Origin: Kuafuiihalomonas sp039024635 | GTDB taxonomy: Bacteria > Myxococcota > Kuafuiibacteriia > Kuafuiibacteriales > Kuafuiibacteriaceae | Direction: 5' to 3' | Length of the DNA stretch: 64,000 bases | NCBI GenBank assembly: GCA_039024635.1 | Contig: JBCCQA010000003.1 | Location: forward strand, 1-64,000 | Shown here: positions 1 through 8,449 of the stretch, one piece after another | Position numbering within the stretch: position 1 is the first letter of the stretch | Layout: each line of letters starts with the position of its first letter | The notes under the pieces: model-generated | What the model was told of the DNA's origin: nothing | The model's database searches: none | Seen by the model: only the letters and a program-made list of their open reading frames with translations | Translations under genes and position numbers: made by a program

Positions 1-24
1 CAGCCTGGAACCCTTCTAGGAGCC

Positions 25-1206
25 TCAGGCCGAGGGGACGAGGCGGGCCATGAGCTCGACATGGCCGGTTTGGGGGTAGAGGTCGAAGACCCGGACTTCG
101 TCGACGCTCAAGCCGTGCTCGGCGAGCCGGGCCGCGTCTCGTGCAAAAGTTGCGGGATCGCAGCTGACGTAGATGAACCACTCGAGACCGTCGGTCCGAA
201 GCCGGGCGGGAAGCTCGGGACCGAGGCCTGTGCGAGGAGGGTTAGCAAGCAAGCCCCAGCGCTTGGGGCGGCCCTCCAGGAATCGCTCAAGTCCTTTACT
301 CGCGTCCGCCGTCCAGACTTCGACCGCTTCGGCGACCCGTTGGATGTGGCGGGCCGCGTCTTCGTCCCGTTCCACCGCCACGATGGCCTCACTGAAGGCT
401 TGCAGAACGCGGGTCCAGTTTCCGGCGCCGGCGTAGAGTTCGAGCGCCGTCGGGACTGGGCTCAACCAGGCCCGAAGCTGCTCGAGCATCGCGTCGTTTC
501 CTGCCCGGTGGTTTTGGCCAAAGGACCCCACCGAGGCCACCCGCACGCCGAAGGCGTCAGCGATCTCCACCGGCTGGCCGCGAGCCACGAAGCGAGCCCC
601 AGGAAGGGCTAACCCAGGCGCGCCGGAGCGGGCGTGGAGCCAGACTTGGGTGCCGTCGGTCAGGCCGTGGAGCTCGTCGGTTCGGGCCGGGCCTTGGGCC
701 CAGGCCGGGCCGAGTGTCTTGAGGCTGGCCTCTAGAGGGGGCTCGAGGATGGGGCATTCACGGAGCTCGACGAGGGCATGGGATCGCCGACGCCGTTGCC
801 CAACGCCGTGAGAGTTGGCGCGCCACCGCACCTTGCTTCGGACGCCGTAGGCCGGACCGCGCCAGACCGAACCCCAGGTCCGGGGCAGCACGCCCCCCAT
901 CCGACGCAGGGTCCCCTGTACGGCCTGCGCTTTGGCCCGAGTTTGGATCTCGGCGTCGACATGCTGAAGACCGCAGCCACCGCACTCGGCATGGTGGGGA
1001 CATCTCGCCCCAACCCGGTGAGGGCTGGCTTCGAGCACCTCAATCATGCGGCCTCGAGCATGACGCTTCTTTTCAGCGAACAGCTCGACCCGAACGTCTT
1101 CGTTCGGGGCGGCGCCTTCGACGAAGACGACCCGTCCGCCCTCGTCTCGACCCACTGCATCGATGCCGGCCAGACCAGGTCCAGTCCGCAGACGGATCTT
1201 CTTCAC
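25..1206 (-). CDS. 23S rRNA/tRNA (uracil-5-)-methyltransferase, RlmD/TrmA family
   Basis: SAM-dependent enzyme that methylates C5 of a uridine in rRNA or tRNA. The 393-residue product has a TRAM-like N-terminus (about 1-55), an iron-sulfur cysteine set (C-x5-C-x2-C at about residues 69, 75 and 78, plus a fourth Cys in the ECPI segment) and the catalytic Cys in the YVSCDPAT motif near residue 349. I chose the GTG start at 1206 because the TRAM domain begins there and it overlaps the stop of the upstream PilZ gene as GTGA; the open frame continues further but is low-complexity. The iron-sulfur set favours RlmD/RlmC over TrmA, but the exact target base cannot be read from sequence. Confidence 0.88.
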   Translation of the reverse strand: MKKIRLRTGPGLAGIDAVGRDEGGRVVFVEGAAPNEDVRVELFAEKKRHARGRMIEVLEASPHRVGARCPHHAECGGCGLQHVDAEIQTRAKAQAVQGTLRRMGGVLPRTWGSVWRGPAYGVRSKVRWRANSHGVGQRRRRSHALVELRECPILEPPLEASLKTLGPAWAQGPARTDELHGLTDGTQVWLHARSGAPGLALPGARFVARGQPVEIADAFGVRVASVGSFGQNHRAGNDAMLEQLRAWLSPVPTALELYAGAGNWTRVLQAFSEAIVAVERDEDAARHIQRVAEAVEVWTADASKGLERFLEGRPKRWGLLANPPRTGLGPELPARLRTDGLEWFIYVSCDPATFARDAARLAEHGLSVDEVRVFDLYPQTGHVELMARLVPSA

Positions 1207-1520
1207 GGATCCTGAGCTTCGACCAGGGCCTCGACTCGGCGGCGGGCCTCTTCGTCGAAGTCGAGGAACTCGACGCCCATGCCGGCGGGATGATCGCCAT
1301 GTCGATCCGCCACCCACCGGACCACGCCGTCGAGGGCGAAGGGGGCTTCGCCGTCGGGGAGGGTGAGGCGGATCCGAACCCGCTCCCCAATCCCCAACGG
1401 GGCGGAGGTCTTGATGAACAGGCCACCGGTGGAGACGTTCTGACTGTAGTCGGTGATGAAGCGGCCCACGCTGCGATAGTCCACCTTTACCTCCGCCAAA
1501 TGCCGGGGGGTCTTCCGCAT
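1203..1520 (-). CDS. PilZ domain protein
   Basis: Short (105 residues) stand-alone PilZ-type domain, the usual cyclic-di-GMP receptor fold. It has a conserved NVSTGGLFI segment, the equivalent of the D/NxSxxG motif, followed by beta-strand repeats ending in GVEFLDF. An N-terminal RxxxR-like arginine pair is not clear (RKTPRHLAEVKV may serve), so ligand binding is uncertain. The ATG at 1520 is the first methionine next to the domain. It overlaps the methyltransferase start by four bases and so is probably co-transcribed with it, and it is divergent from the CoA-transferase genes. Confidence 0.8.
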   Translation of the reverse strand: MRKTPRHLAEVKVDYRSVGRFITDYSQNVSTGGLFIKTSAPLGIGERVRIRLTLPDGEAPFALDGVVRWVADRHGDHPAGMGVEFLDFDEEARRRVEALVEAQDP

Positions 1521-1610
1521 GTCGCCCACCGTCTTCGTATGCGTCGAGGCGGAGGCGCTGACAAGTCTTCGCCGGTAGACAGGGTGGTCGTGCCTCGCTA
1601 GACGGCAGGG

Positions 1611-2315
1611 ATGGACAAGGTCGTGGCCTCGGCGAACGAGGCGCTGAAAGATCTGCAAGATGGCGCTTCCATCATGTCGAGTGGCTTCGGCCTTTGTGGG
1701 AACCCCGAAAACCTCATCCAGGCCATACTGAAGAAGGGAACCAAGGGCCTTACGATCGTCTCCAATAACTGCGGAACCACCGAACACGGACTAGGGCCGC
1801 TGCTCCACACTCGCCAGATCGCGAAGGCGATCTCGAGCTACGTCGGTGAGAACAAGGAGTTCGAACGTCAGTTCCTGAATGGCGACATCGAAGTCGAGCT
1901 CGTACCACAGGGTACGCTTGCCGAGCGGATCCGGGCCGGTGGAGCCGGCATCGGCGCCTTCTATGCGCCGGCCGGCTACGGAACCAAAGCGGCGGAAGGC
2001 AAAGAGACCCGAGAGATCGAAGGTAAGAACTACGTTTTGCAAATGGGCCTGCGAGCAGACTTCGCCATCGTCAAGGCCTGGCGCGCCGATCGTTGGGGCA
2101 ACTGCGTGTTCAGGAAGGCGGCCCGGAACTTCGGCCCCATGATGTGCATGGCCGGCAAGGTCACAGTGGTAGAAGCGGAAGAGATCGTTCCTTTGGGTGC
2201 GCTCGACCCCGACCACATCCATGTGCCCGGGGTCTTCGTGCAGCGGGTCATCAAGGGCGAACACTACGAGAAGTGGATCGAGCAGCGGACGGTGCGGCCC
2301 CGTCCCCAGGCCTGA
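1611..2315 (+). CDS. scoA: 3-oxoacid CoA-transferase subunit A
   Basis: Alpha subunit (234 residues) of a family I CoA-transferase, which moves CoA between an acyl-CoA (typically succinyl- or acetyl-CoA) and a 3-oxoacid such as acetoacetate. The family signature GFGLCGNPENLI lies near residue 25 (glycine-rich CoA loop), and GGAGIGAFYAPAGYGT near residue 110. The partner subunit follows after 13 bases, so they form a two-gene operon. The substrate (acetoacetate or 3-oxoadipate) is not fixed by sequence; the scoAB/atoDA assignment is by family resemblance. The symbol is tentative. Confidence 0.9.
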   Translation: MDKVVASANEALKDLQDGASIMSSGFGLCGNPENLIQAILKKGTKGLTIVSNNCGTTEHGLGPLLHTRQIAKAISSYVGENKEFERQFLNGDIEVELVPQGTLAERIRAGGAGIGAFYAPAGYGTKAAEGKETREIEGKNYVLQMGLRADFAIVKAWRADRWGNCVFRKAARNFGPMMCMAGKVTVVEAEEIVPLGALDPDHIHVPGVFVQRVIKGEHYEKWIEQRTVRPRPQA

Positions 2316-2328
2316 GAGGAGAGCAATC

Positions 2329-2985
2329 ATGGCCCTGAAGAGAGAACAGATCGCGCAGCGCGTGGCCCAAGAGCTAGAGGACGGTATGTTCGTCAACTTG
2401 GGCATCGGGATGCCCACTCTGGTGGCAAACTACATTCCCGAGGGTATGGAGGTAGTCCTCCACTCGGAAAACGGAATGCTTGGTGTGGGCCCTTTTCCTT
2501 GGGAGGGCGAAGAGGACCCCGACCTCATCAACGCCGGTAAGCAGACGGTCACCGAAGTTCCGGGGACCAGCTTCTTTGACAGCTCGACCTCCTTCGCCAT
2601 GGTCCGAGGCGGGCACATCGATCTCACAATCTTGGGTGCGCTTCAGGTGTCGGCTCAAGGCGACGTCGCGAACTGGATGATCCCCGGAAAGATGGTCAAG
2701 GGCATGGGCGGCGCGATGGATCTGGTGGCCGGTGCCCAGCGGGTGATCATCGCCATGGAGCACGTCTCCAGAAACGGTGACCCCAAGATCGTCGAGAGCT
2801 GCAGCCTCCCCCTCACCGGTCTCGGCTGCGTGGAGAGCATCGTCACCGACCTCGCCGTGATTCGGGTGAAGGAGGGCGGGGGCCTGGTGTTGGAGGAGCT
2901 TGCCCCAGGCGTCAGCGCGGAAGAGGTGCAGGCGAAGACCGGGGCAAAGCTCGAGGTCGCGGCTCCGAAGACCATGGAGCTTTGA
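2329..2985 (+). CDS. scoB: 3-oxoacid CoA-transferase subunit B
   Basis: Beta subunit (218 residues) that carries the catalytic glutamate of family I CoA-transferases, in the SENGMLGVGPFP motif at about residues 47-58. The GIGMPTLVANY segment near the N-terminus is also typical. I chose the ATG at 2329 because a strong Shine-Dalgarno (GAGAGGAGAG) lies just upstream and the family N-terminus starts here; an in-frame extension into the scoA gene is rejected. It is convergent with the SPFH lipoprotein gene, with a hairpin between them. Confidence 0.92.
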   Translation: MALKREQIAQRVAQELEDGMFVNLGIGMPTLVANYIPEGMEVVLHSENGMLGVGPFPWEGEEDPDLINAGKQTVTEVPGTSFFDSSTSFAMVRGGHIDLTILGALQVSAQGDVANWMIPGKMVKGMGGAMDLVAGAQRVIIAMEHVSRNGDPKIVESCSLPLTGLGCVESIVTDLAVIRVKEGGGLVLEELAPGVSAEEVQAKTGAKLEVAAPKTMEL

Positions 2986-2988
2986 GAC

Positions 2989-3015
2989 CTACGGGGTTCT
3001 GACGAACGCCCCTAG
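2989..3015. terminator. Putative bidirectional hairpin between convergent genes
   Basis: CTACGGGGTTC and GAACGCCCCTAG form an imperfect stem (GGGG/CCCC, TTC/GAA, and an outer CTA/TAG pair with one bulge). It lies just after the scoB stop and includes the stop codon of the opposing gene. There is no long T-tract, so it is a weak intrinsic-terminator candidate. Confidence 0.35.
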
Positions 3016-3797
3016 TCGTCTTCTTGAACGGAGGGCGGGAGGAGCAGAGGACTTCGCCCGTCGGTGAAGATGATCTTCGAGTTGGGAGACTCGGCCAGCT
3101 CCCGGAAGGCTTCGATGGCCTTCCACTGGATCAGGAGCGGGGTCAGGCCTTGGTCGACGATACGCTGAGCGTCCCGAACACCCTCCGCCTCGACCCGAAG
3201 CCGGTCGGCCTCGAGGCGTTCGGTTTGAAGGACGAAGGTCATCTGCTGGGCCGCCTGCTCCGCCGCGAGCTTCGCTTGAATGGCTTGCGACAAGGAGTCG
3301 GGAAGACGGATGGACTTCAGGAGAACGGCTTCGATTTCGAAACCCCGTGGTCCCAAGAGGTCCTTCAGGCGGAGCTCGATCTCCCCTTCGATTTGGGCCC
3401 GAGCGCCGCTGTGCATGTCCTTGGCCGCATGTTGGCTGGAGACGTTGGCGGCAGCGGACCGAAACGTGGTGAGGACGACAGCGGACTCATAGTCGAGGCC
3501 GATCTCCTCCAGGATCTGCCGGATGGAATCTTCGCGCACGCGATAGAGAATCGAGAGCTCGGCGTCGACCGTCAGACCCTCGCGGGAGGGCAGAGGTAGC
3601 TCGACCTCCAGCTTGGTCGAGCGAATGGGGACCCGAACCACCTTGGCGAAGATGGGCCAGTGGCCGACCACGCCCGGACCTTGGGGCTCGCCCTTGAGCT
3701 TGCCCATCGACTGCCGGATGCCGCGCTCGCCAGGACGAACGGTGGAGCAAGCCACGGACAGCACGAGCACAAGGAGGAAGAAGCCGATTCTAGCCAT
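3012..3797 (-). CDS. SPFH/prohibitin-family lipoprotein
   Basis: A 261-residue exported protein of the prohibitin (SPFH/band 7) family. The N-terminus is hydrophobic (residues 3-15) and ends in a lipobox-like SVAC. The SPFH domain follows (about 45-200: ELPLPSREGLTVDAELSILYRV and the alanine-rich AKLAAEQAAQQ helix). Such proteins oligomerise on membranes and often modulate proteases. The ATG at 3797 places the signal sequence at the N-terminus. The gene stands alone between convergent and same-strand neighbours, so nothing nearby indicates a partner. Confidence 0.8.
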   Translation of the reverse strand: MARIGFFLLVLVLSVACSTVRPGERGIRQSMGKLKGEPQGPGVVGHWPIFAKVVRVPIRSTKLEVELPLPSREGLTVDAELSILYRVREDSIRQILEEIGLDYESAVVLTTFRSAAANVSSQHAAKDMHSGARAQIEGEIELRLKDLLGPRGFEIEAVLLKSIRLPDSLSQAIQAKLAAEQAAQQMTFVLQTERLEADRLRVEAEGVRDAQRIVDQGLTPLLIQWKAIEAFRELAESPNSKIIFTDGRSPLLLPPSVQEDD

Positions 3798-3898
3798 GCC
3801 GAGGTCGTAGCATGGGCATGCTCGACCGACAGGTGAACGCGACACTCCCAGGGCGGCGTTCGCCGTCGGCGCCGGGGAAGCTCATGGTCCCCTCCCCG

Positions 3899-5413
3899 TC
3901 AGTCCTTGGCGTCGAGGAAATCCTTGAGCAGGGCTTCCGCTTCTTTGGACATCTTGTTCAAGCCGCCCTGCTCGACCTGCTCCAGGTCGGCGGTGCCGGC
4001 GGCGGCGGGGGTCTCTTCGACCGGACGTCCAGTCCGTGGCCCTGGGCGGGTAGGGAAGGCCTCGGCTGCGAAGGCATAGGTGCTAAGATCGGGAGCCCCA
4101 TGAAAACGGGCCGTCCCCACGATGGTGTCGAGGAAGACGGTTCCTCTGCGAGCCATCAGATCGAGGTTCTTTCGTTCGGGTTCGGTCTGCACGACGACGG
4201 GCCGGTCCCAGCGACGGGCGCCGGCGTGGGAAGAGACGATGCCCCGTCCGCCGGAGGCGAGGATGACCTCGACCCCCACCGGGAAGGCACGCAACATGTT
4301 CACCAAGAGGTCGACGAGATCTGGGTCGAAGCGCCCGCTCTGATCTCGATAGAGCAAAGCGAGTACGTCGACGGCTTCGGAGCGTACGGGTCGCCGGAGG
4401 CCGAAGCCGGTTCGAAGCTGTTGATAGGTGGCGCAGAGGCCGATGACCCGGGCCGCGAGATCGGGACCTCCGGCCTGGACCTGGTCGATGGAGCCGACCG
4501 GACGCCGGTGGTTGGCCAGCATCGAGATCCGCATCGCGGCCGAAGGCCCAGCGCCGCCCTCGACCAGCATCTGAAAGAAGGCCCTTCGGACTGCTTCCTC
4601 GTCGAAGCGCCCCCGGCCGTCGGGAGACACCGCCATGTGGTGGATGGAGGATACGAGGCCAAGGTCGAGGAGCGTCGAACGGTCCAGACCCAAGGTATGG
4701 CCGAGCGCGATGGCGAGACAGCAGACGTTGGCCCCGTGACGTTCGGCCAGCCAGGTATCGCCGTCATGGTTGGCCATGACGAGAAGCGCGCGAGGAGCCA
4801 AGCTCGCCACCTCCACCATGTCCTGGATGGTCCGCGACAGCCTGAGCGGTCGCAGATCTCCAGTCGAGATCTCGTCATCGTCTCCGAAACGCTTGAAGTG
4901 CTCCCGAAGGCCGATGAGCAGCTTGGCGTAGACCCGGATCGCCCGCTCCTCGGGATCAATCTTGGCCATCCCTCGGATGCCATCGTCGGTGAAGCTCTGA
5001 GGGCCCAATAGGCTGACCTGGGCTCGAGCGCGCACCGTTTCGTCCACCGGTCCGCTGCTGCGCAGAAGGTCCAGCAGCCCACGGGAGGACTCGTAGTTTG
5101 GCGGGTGCTCCACCACCAGACCTCCGAGTTTCTTGCTCTCGAGAGCCGCCCGCAGACTGCGCACCACAGCCATGCTGGAGGGATCCAGCCTGAGGCGAGC
5201 GTCGTTGAGAAGGGTCGTCTCCCCGACGAAGACCAGGCGGAAGCCGCCCGTCGCCGCGTGGAGGGCTCGGCTGGACTCGTGGATGGTTCGAACCGCCTGG
5301 TCGAAGGCTTTGTTAGATTCGGAATGGATCCGGGCCGTCCTCAGCCCCATGAACAGAGCGGAGACGAAGTTCTTGGAAAGCTCGTTCAGTCGTTCCGAAA
5401 CCGCGCCGCTCAC
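3899..5413 (-). CDS. Degenerate HD-GYP-like regulatory protein
   Basis: A 504-residue protein whose middle (about 205-400) follows the order of an HD-GYP phosphodiesterase domain (NVCCLAIALGHTLGLD, then a GLVSSIHHM segment, a FDPDLVDLLVNML segment and FPVGVEVIL). The HD pair in the usual LLHDIGK position reads SIHHMAV, and no HHExxDGxGYP motif is visible, so it is probably not catalytic. The N-terminal about 120 residues resemble the N-terminus of the adjacent HEAT protein. The C-terminal 70 residues are proline- and glutamate-rich. The start overlaps the upstream stop as ATGA, which suggests translational coupling. No function is claimed beyond a likely scaffold or sensor role. Confidence 0.6.
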   Translation of the reverse strand: MSGAVSERLNELSKNFVSALFMGLRTARIHSESNKAFDQAVRTIHESSRALHAATGGFRLVFVGETTLLNDARLRLDPSSMAVVRSLRAALESKKLGGLVVEHPPNYESSRGLLDLLRSSGPVDETVRARAQVSLLGPQSFTDDGIRGMAKIDPEERAIRVYAKLLIGLREHFKRFGDDDEISTGDLRPLRLSRTIQDMVEVASLAPRALLVMANHDGDTWLAERHGANVCCLAIALGHTLGLDRSTLLDLGLVSSIHHMAVSPDGRGRFDEEAVRRAFFQMLVEGGAGPSAAMRISMLANHRRPVGSIDQVQAGGPDLAARVIGLCATYQQLRTGFGLRRPVRSEAVDVLALLYRDQSGRFDPDLVDLLVNMLRAFPVGVEVILASGGRGIVSSHAGARRWDRPVVVQTEPERKNLDLMARRGTVFLDTIVGTARFHGAPDLSTYAFAAEAFPTRPGPRTGRPVEETPAAAGTADLEQVEQGGLNKMSKEAEALLKDFLDAKD

Positions 5414-7092
5414 TCCTGGCCTCCCATCCGCATCAGGGCCTCGCGCGCCGCGTCTCGGACGCTGCGGTTCCGAAGCTGCATCACGCCCTTGAGCGCCACC
5501 ACGGCGTCCGGATGCCGAATCTGTCCCAGCGCTTTGACCGCTGCCAGAGCGGTTTCTTCACTTCCTTTCTTGGCCATCCATCCTTCGGCCCGGCTCGTGA
5601 GAGGCTCCAGATAGGGGATGCCGTCCCGTCCGAGGGTGGAGGCAACGGCGAGAGCGATAGCCTGTTTCACGGTCGGCGACTCCTCATCGAAGTCGGGTCG
5701 GTCGCAGGCGTAGGCTAGAGCGCGGCAGGCCGACTCGTCGCCCCGCATTCCCAGGGTCTCCGCGGCCGCAACCCGGACCCTCGGCTCCTCGTCCCGAAGC
5801 AGGTCGGCCACTACGCTGCTCGCGATGTCGTCGGGCACCCGATCGATCTCCTGGAGAAGCTCGAGCCGGACCTGAGGCTTGGGGTGTCGCTGAATGTCGC
5901 GGAGAACGTGTCGATTTCGAAGCTGGTCGAGACGGGAGAGCAAGTAGATGCCCTCTCGGGCCACGAAGCCCTGCTCGTTCCGGAGTAGCTCTTCCGCCTG
6001 TCGCTGAAAGTCGCCGCCAAGCTCGACCGCTAGGTCGGCAAAGCGCCGCCGCACGCCTGGTTGGCGAAAGAGGCCAAGCGCAAGCACCAGGGTGGCCGAA
6101 GCCCGGCTTCCGCAAGCTCGAAAGAACTCCACCACTTCGGACTCTCGCGTCGGGTCGGACTCGCAGATGGCGCTGACCTGACGAAGACGTACGTCCGACA
6201 CGGCCTGGCCCATCCAGGCCTCGACCTCCCGGCTTCGATCCCGGATGGCCCGAATCGCGACGACGATCTCGGTGGCCAGTTCCAGGTCGGCTTCTCCCAA
6301 GGCCGCGTCGAAGAGCTCGAGCATGGACTCGAAGCCGGCCTGGGCGTCCTCTTCGGAAGCGTCGGCCAGCATGGCCACGATGTCCCGCACCATACGGCGG
6401 CTCGGTGGGTCGGGGTCGACGTGACTCTTGAGCCTTCCTGCATAGGCCGGCAGGTCCGGCAGTCGGGCCATGGGGCGAAAACCGGGCGCCATTTCGTCCA
6501 ACCTTCCCAGGGCGTCGGCGAGAACCTTGGCCGCCTCTTCGCTGGCATCGAGGTGAATGCCGTGGAACACCGAGCCTTCGGGGGCCGCACCGTACAGGCT
6601 GCGCACGACAGCCTCCACTTGCTGCTGTTGCGCGCCCTCTTCGGCCGCATCTGTGACGTGGACGTCCACGGTCACATAGCGAATGTGTTCGAGCTCGCGC
6701 CGCCACAGATGGGCGACGACGTCGTCTTCCAGCGTCCGACCCCCGCGTCCGGCGTGAAGCGCGTCGACGAGGACGTTGAGCTCGTCTCGGGTCAGACCCT
6801 GCAGCAGGTCGAGCTTCCGAACACCGTCCCGGTACAGAAGAAATGAGATGTCGTCTTGGTCTGGGGGGTTCTCGAAGACGATGGCCTCCTCGAACAGGAG
6901 GGCATCGGGGCGAACAGTCAAGGACAGGTCTCGAAGCTGCCGGAACACGAGGGTGGCGTTCTTCCAGAGGTCCTGCTCCATGAGGTGCAGAGCTTCGTTG
7001 TTGGCCGCATAAAGTCCGCGGGCCCGGATGCTCCGGGCGAGCGAAGTCAGGAAGCGCTCGACGTCCTTGGCGATGGCGGGGGCCGCCTGCAT
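5410..7092 (-). CDS. HEAT-repeat protein
   Basis: 560 residues. The N-terminal domain (about 1-130) has a pattern (ARGLYAANNEALHLMEQDL, then RDELNVLVDALHAGRGG) shared with the neighbouring degenerate HD-GYP protein. The C-terminal half carries HEAT/armadillo-type helical repeats (for example HPKPQVRLELLQEI, EPRVRVAAAETLGMRGD and HPDAVVALKGVMQLRNRSV). Such repeats bind proteins. It is the first gene of a two-gene operon whose second gene overlaps by four bases. The ATG at 7092 is the only good start; the Shine-Dalgarno is weak. The specific role is unknown. Confidence 0.75.
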   Translation of the reverse strand: MQAAPAIAKDVERFLTSLARSIRARGLYAANNEALHLMEQDLWKNATLVFRQLRDLSLTVRPDALLFEEAIVFENPPDQDDISFLLYRDGVRKLDLLQGLTRDELNVLVDALHAGRGGRTLEDDVVAHLWRRELEHIRYVTVDVHVTDAAEEGAQQQQVEAVVRSLYGAAPEGSVFHGIHLDASEEAAKVLADALGRLDEMAPGFRPMARLPDLPAYAGRLKSHVDPDPPSRRMVRDIVAMLADASEEDAQAGFESMLELFDAALGEADLELATEIVVAIRAIRDRSREVEAWMGQAVSDVRLRQVSAICESDPTRESEVVEFFRACGSRASATLVLALGLFRQPGVRRRFADLAVELGGDFQRQAEELLRNEQGFVAREGIYLLSRLDQLRNRHVLRDIQRHPKPQVRLELLQEIDRVPDDIASSVVADLLRDEEPRVRVAAAETLGMRGDESACRALAYACDRPDFDEESPTVKQAIALAVASTLGRDGIPYLEPLTSRAEGWMAKKGSEETALAAVKALGQIRHPDAVVALKGVMQLRNRSVRDAAREALMRMGGQE

Positions 7093-7173
7093 CGCCCTGT
7101 CCTATCCTTTTACCAGGGTAGGAAGGAAGTCTTCCTCGACCCGAAGGGAGCGCGGCGTCTAGCCTCCGCCGCA

Positions 7174-7773
7174 GTGCGCACCCCCATCTTTGCCGTGCTG
7201 GGCGTCTTGGGCCTGCTCTTGGGCTGCCCGAGCCCACCTTCGACCCCGGACCGCCCAGAACCCATGAAGGAAGCCTTGGTCTTGGATGGATGGCCAGGCC
7301 CGCTGCGCCCGGTCCTGGACCCACGGGAAGGCGTGGTCGTCGATCTGAGGGCCGAACCCCGCAAGGACCTGGCACCGACTGCGAAGTGCGTCCTGCCGCC
7401 CCATGGACCGGTCAGCTGGTCGCGCTCTCGGGTTCGGGTCGAGCGTCAGGGCGTCTTGCGCGCCAAGTCCGACGTTTCCCTGAGCTCGACGCCGATTTCG
7501 AGCTTGGAGGGCCTCCGGCCGGCCCACGTAGCGGGATTCGGCCCCGATCTAGCGCTGAAGTCAGGAGAAGGCCGCGTCATGGCCGCCCGTTTCGGGGGTC
7601 GCTGTCTTCTTCGGGAAGGAAGCGGCTGGCAGGCCGCTGACTGCTCGAAGTCGCGGGTGGAGGTCCTCCATGAGCCCGAGCAGGGCTGGTGGTTGGAGGT
7701 CGGATGCAGCACCGGCGAAGGCTGGTTCGAAGTCGACGAGACAGCCTTCGAGATCGAGCACTACCTGGACTGA
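7174..7773 (+). CDS. Putative lipoprotein, unknown function
   Basis: 199 residues. A type II signal sequence (VRTPIFAVLGVLGLLLGC) ends in a good lipobox (LLGC), so the mature protein is probably lipidated. The remainder is a soluble beta-rich sequence with no recognised domain; it contains several cysteines (for example at the CVLPP, RCLLR, DCSKS and GCSTG positions). Third-position GC is very high and supports a real gene. The GTG at 7174 is chosen because it begins the signal peptide. It is divergent from the HEAT operon, and its last 13 bases overlap the end of the convergent DUF3106 gene. Confidence 0.65.
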   Translation: MRTPIFAVLGVLGLLLGCPSPPSTPDRPEPMKEALVLDGWPGPLRPVLDPREGVVVDLRAEPRKDLAPTAKCVLPPHGPVSWSRSRVRVERQGVLRAKSDVSLSSTPISSLEGLRPAHVAGFGPDLALKSGEGRVMAARFGGRCLLREGSGWQAADCSKSRVEVLHEPEQGWWLEVGCSTGEGWFEVDETAFEIEHYLD

Positions 7774-8249
7774 CGCCGGCCGTTCCGCCGGTCTCGAAGC
7801 TCTTGCTTGCGCTCGGGGCTCAGACTCCGCCAGCGCCTGATCTTCTGGCGGAGGATACGCCGTTGTTCGGGGGACAGCTGTCGGATCCTTTGGGCCGCGT
7901 CCCGAAGAGCTTCCCGCTTCTCAGGCGGAAGCTCGCGAAATCGCTCCACGCGAGCGCGCATCTCGGCCCGCCGCCTCGGACTGGCCGCCTGGTACCGTCT
8001 AAACGCCCTACGAATCTGGTCCCGTCGCTCAGGGCTCATGGACTTGAAACGCTCGGAGGCCATGATGATCTCGGCCCGCTCCTCGGGCGGAAGCGCCCTC
8101 AGCTTCTCCAGACGGGCGCGAAGCTCGGTCTTCTCGGCCGGCGAAAGGGTCCGAATCCGCTCGATGCTCTCCGCGCTCGGCGAGGGCTCCTCGGCTCGCG
8201 CTGGCATCGCCGAGAGGAGGAGCGCAAAGGGCAGGAGCCAGGGCCTCAT
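7761..8249 (-). CDS. DUF3106-type periplasmic protein
   Basis: 162 residues. A signal peptide (MRPWLLPFALLLSAMPARA) is followed by about six tandem charged helical units of the form LSPEERxxLRxRLxxLRxL, the hallmark of DUF3106. The composition is rich in Arg, Glu and Pro. The ATG at 8249 is chosen for the signal peptide and the ATGA overlap with the preceding 67-residue gene. It is the last gene of the sigma/anti-sigma operon. By position, and by the general resemblance of such proteins to periplasmic sensor/chaperone-like proteins, a role in envelope stress sensing is plausible, but this is inference. Confidence 0.8.
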   Translation of the reverse strand: MRPWLLPFALLLSAMPARAEEPSPSAESIERIRTLSPAEKTELRARLEKLRALPPEERAEIIMASERFKSMSPERRDQIRRAFRRYQAASPRRRAEMRARVERFRELPPEKREALRDAAQRIRQLSPEQRRILRQKIRRWRSLSPERKQELRDRRNGRRQSR

Positions 8250-8449
8250 GGCTCGCCCTCGGTCGTCTGAACCACCAGGAGATCCTCGACCGTGGATAGG
8301 GACTCCAGCAGGGCCCAGTCCTGCAGCACGTCCAGGTAGCGGGCCAGTGCCAGGTCTTCGGCGCTCAGACCCGCCGTGCTGGTGCGAACAGCGGCCTCGG
8401 TGGAGGTCTCGGTCTGGAGCATGAGCAAGAGTCCCCATGTCGCGATCAC
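8246..8449 (-). CDS. Small protein in ECF sigma operon
   Basis: A 67-residue protein with a short hydrophobic N-terminus (MIATWGLLLML) and then an acidic, leucine-rich stretch (SAEDLALARYLDVLQDWALLESLSTVEDLLVV). It overlaps the anti-sigma gene and the DUF3106 gene by four bases at either end, so it is almost certainly translated as part of that operon. Its C-terminal pattern resembles the acidic C-terminal tail of the anti-sigma protein (ELELLDDLDAAELVDVYSDL), which may mean they interact or are related. No family was recognised. Confidence 0.6.
   Translation of the reverse strand: MIATWGLLLMLQTETSTEAAVRTSTAGLSAEDLALARYLDVLQDWALLESLSTVEDLLVVQTTEGEP

Noticed and set aside
1521..1610. Sigma70 promoter in the PilZ/scoA gap
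   Set aside because: Only weak, unspaced -35/-10-like strings can be found.
3812..5011. 399-residue plus-strand open frame
   Set aside because: Antisense to the pseudo-HD-GYP gene; no recognisable protein features.
5684..7375. 563-residue minus-strand open frame
   Set aside because: It is a different-frame shadow of the HEAT gene, with arginine-rich low-complexity sequence and no domain.
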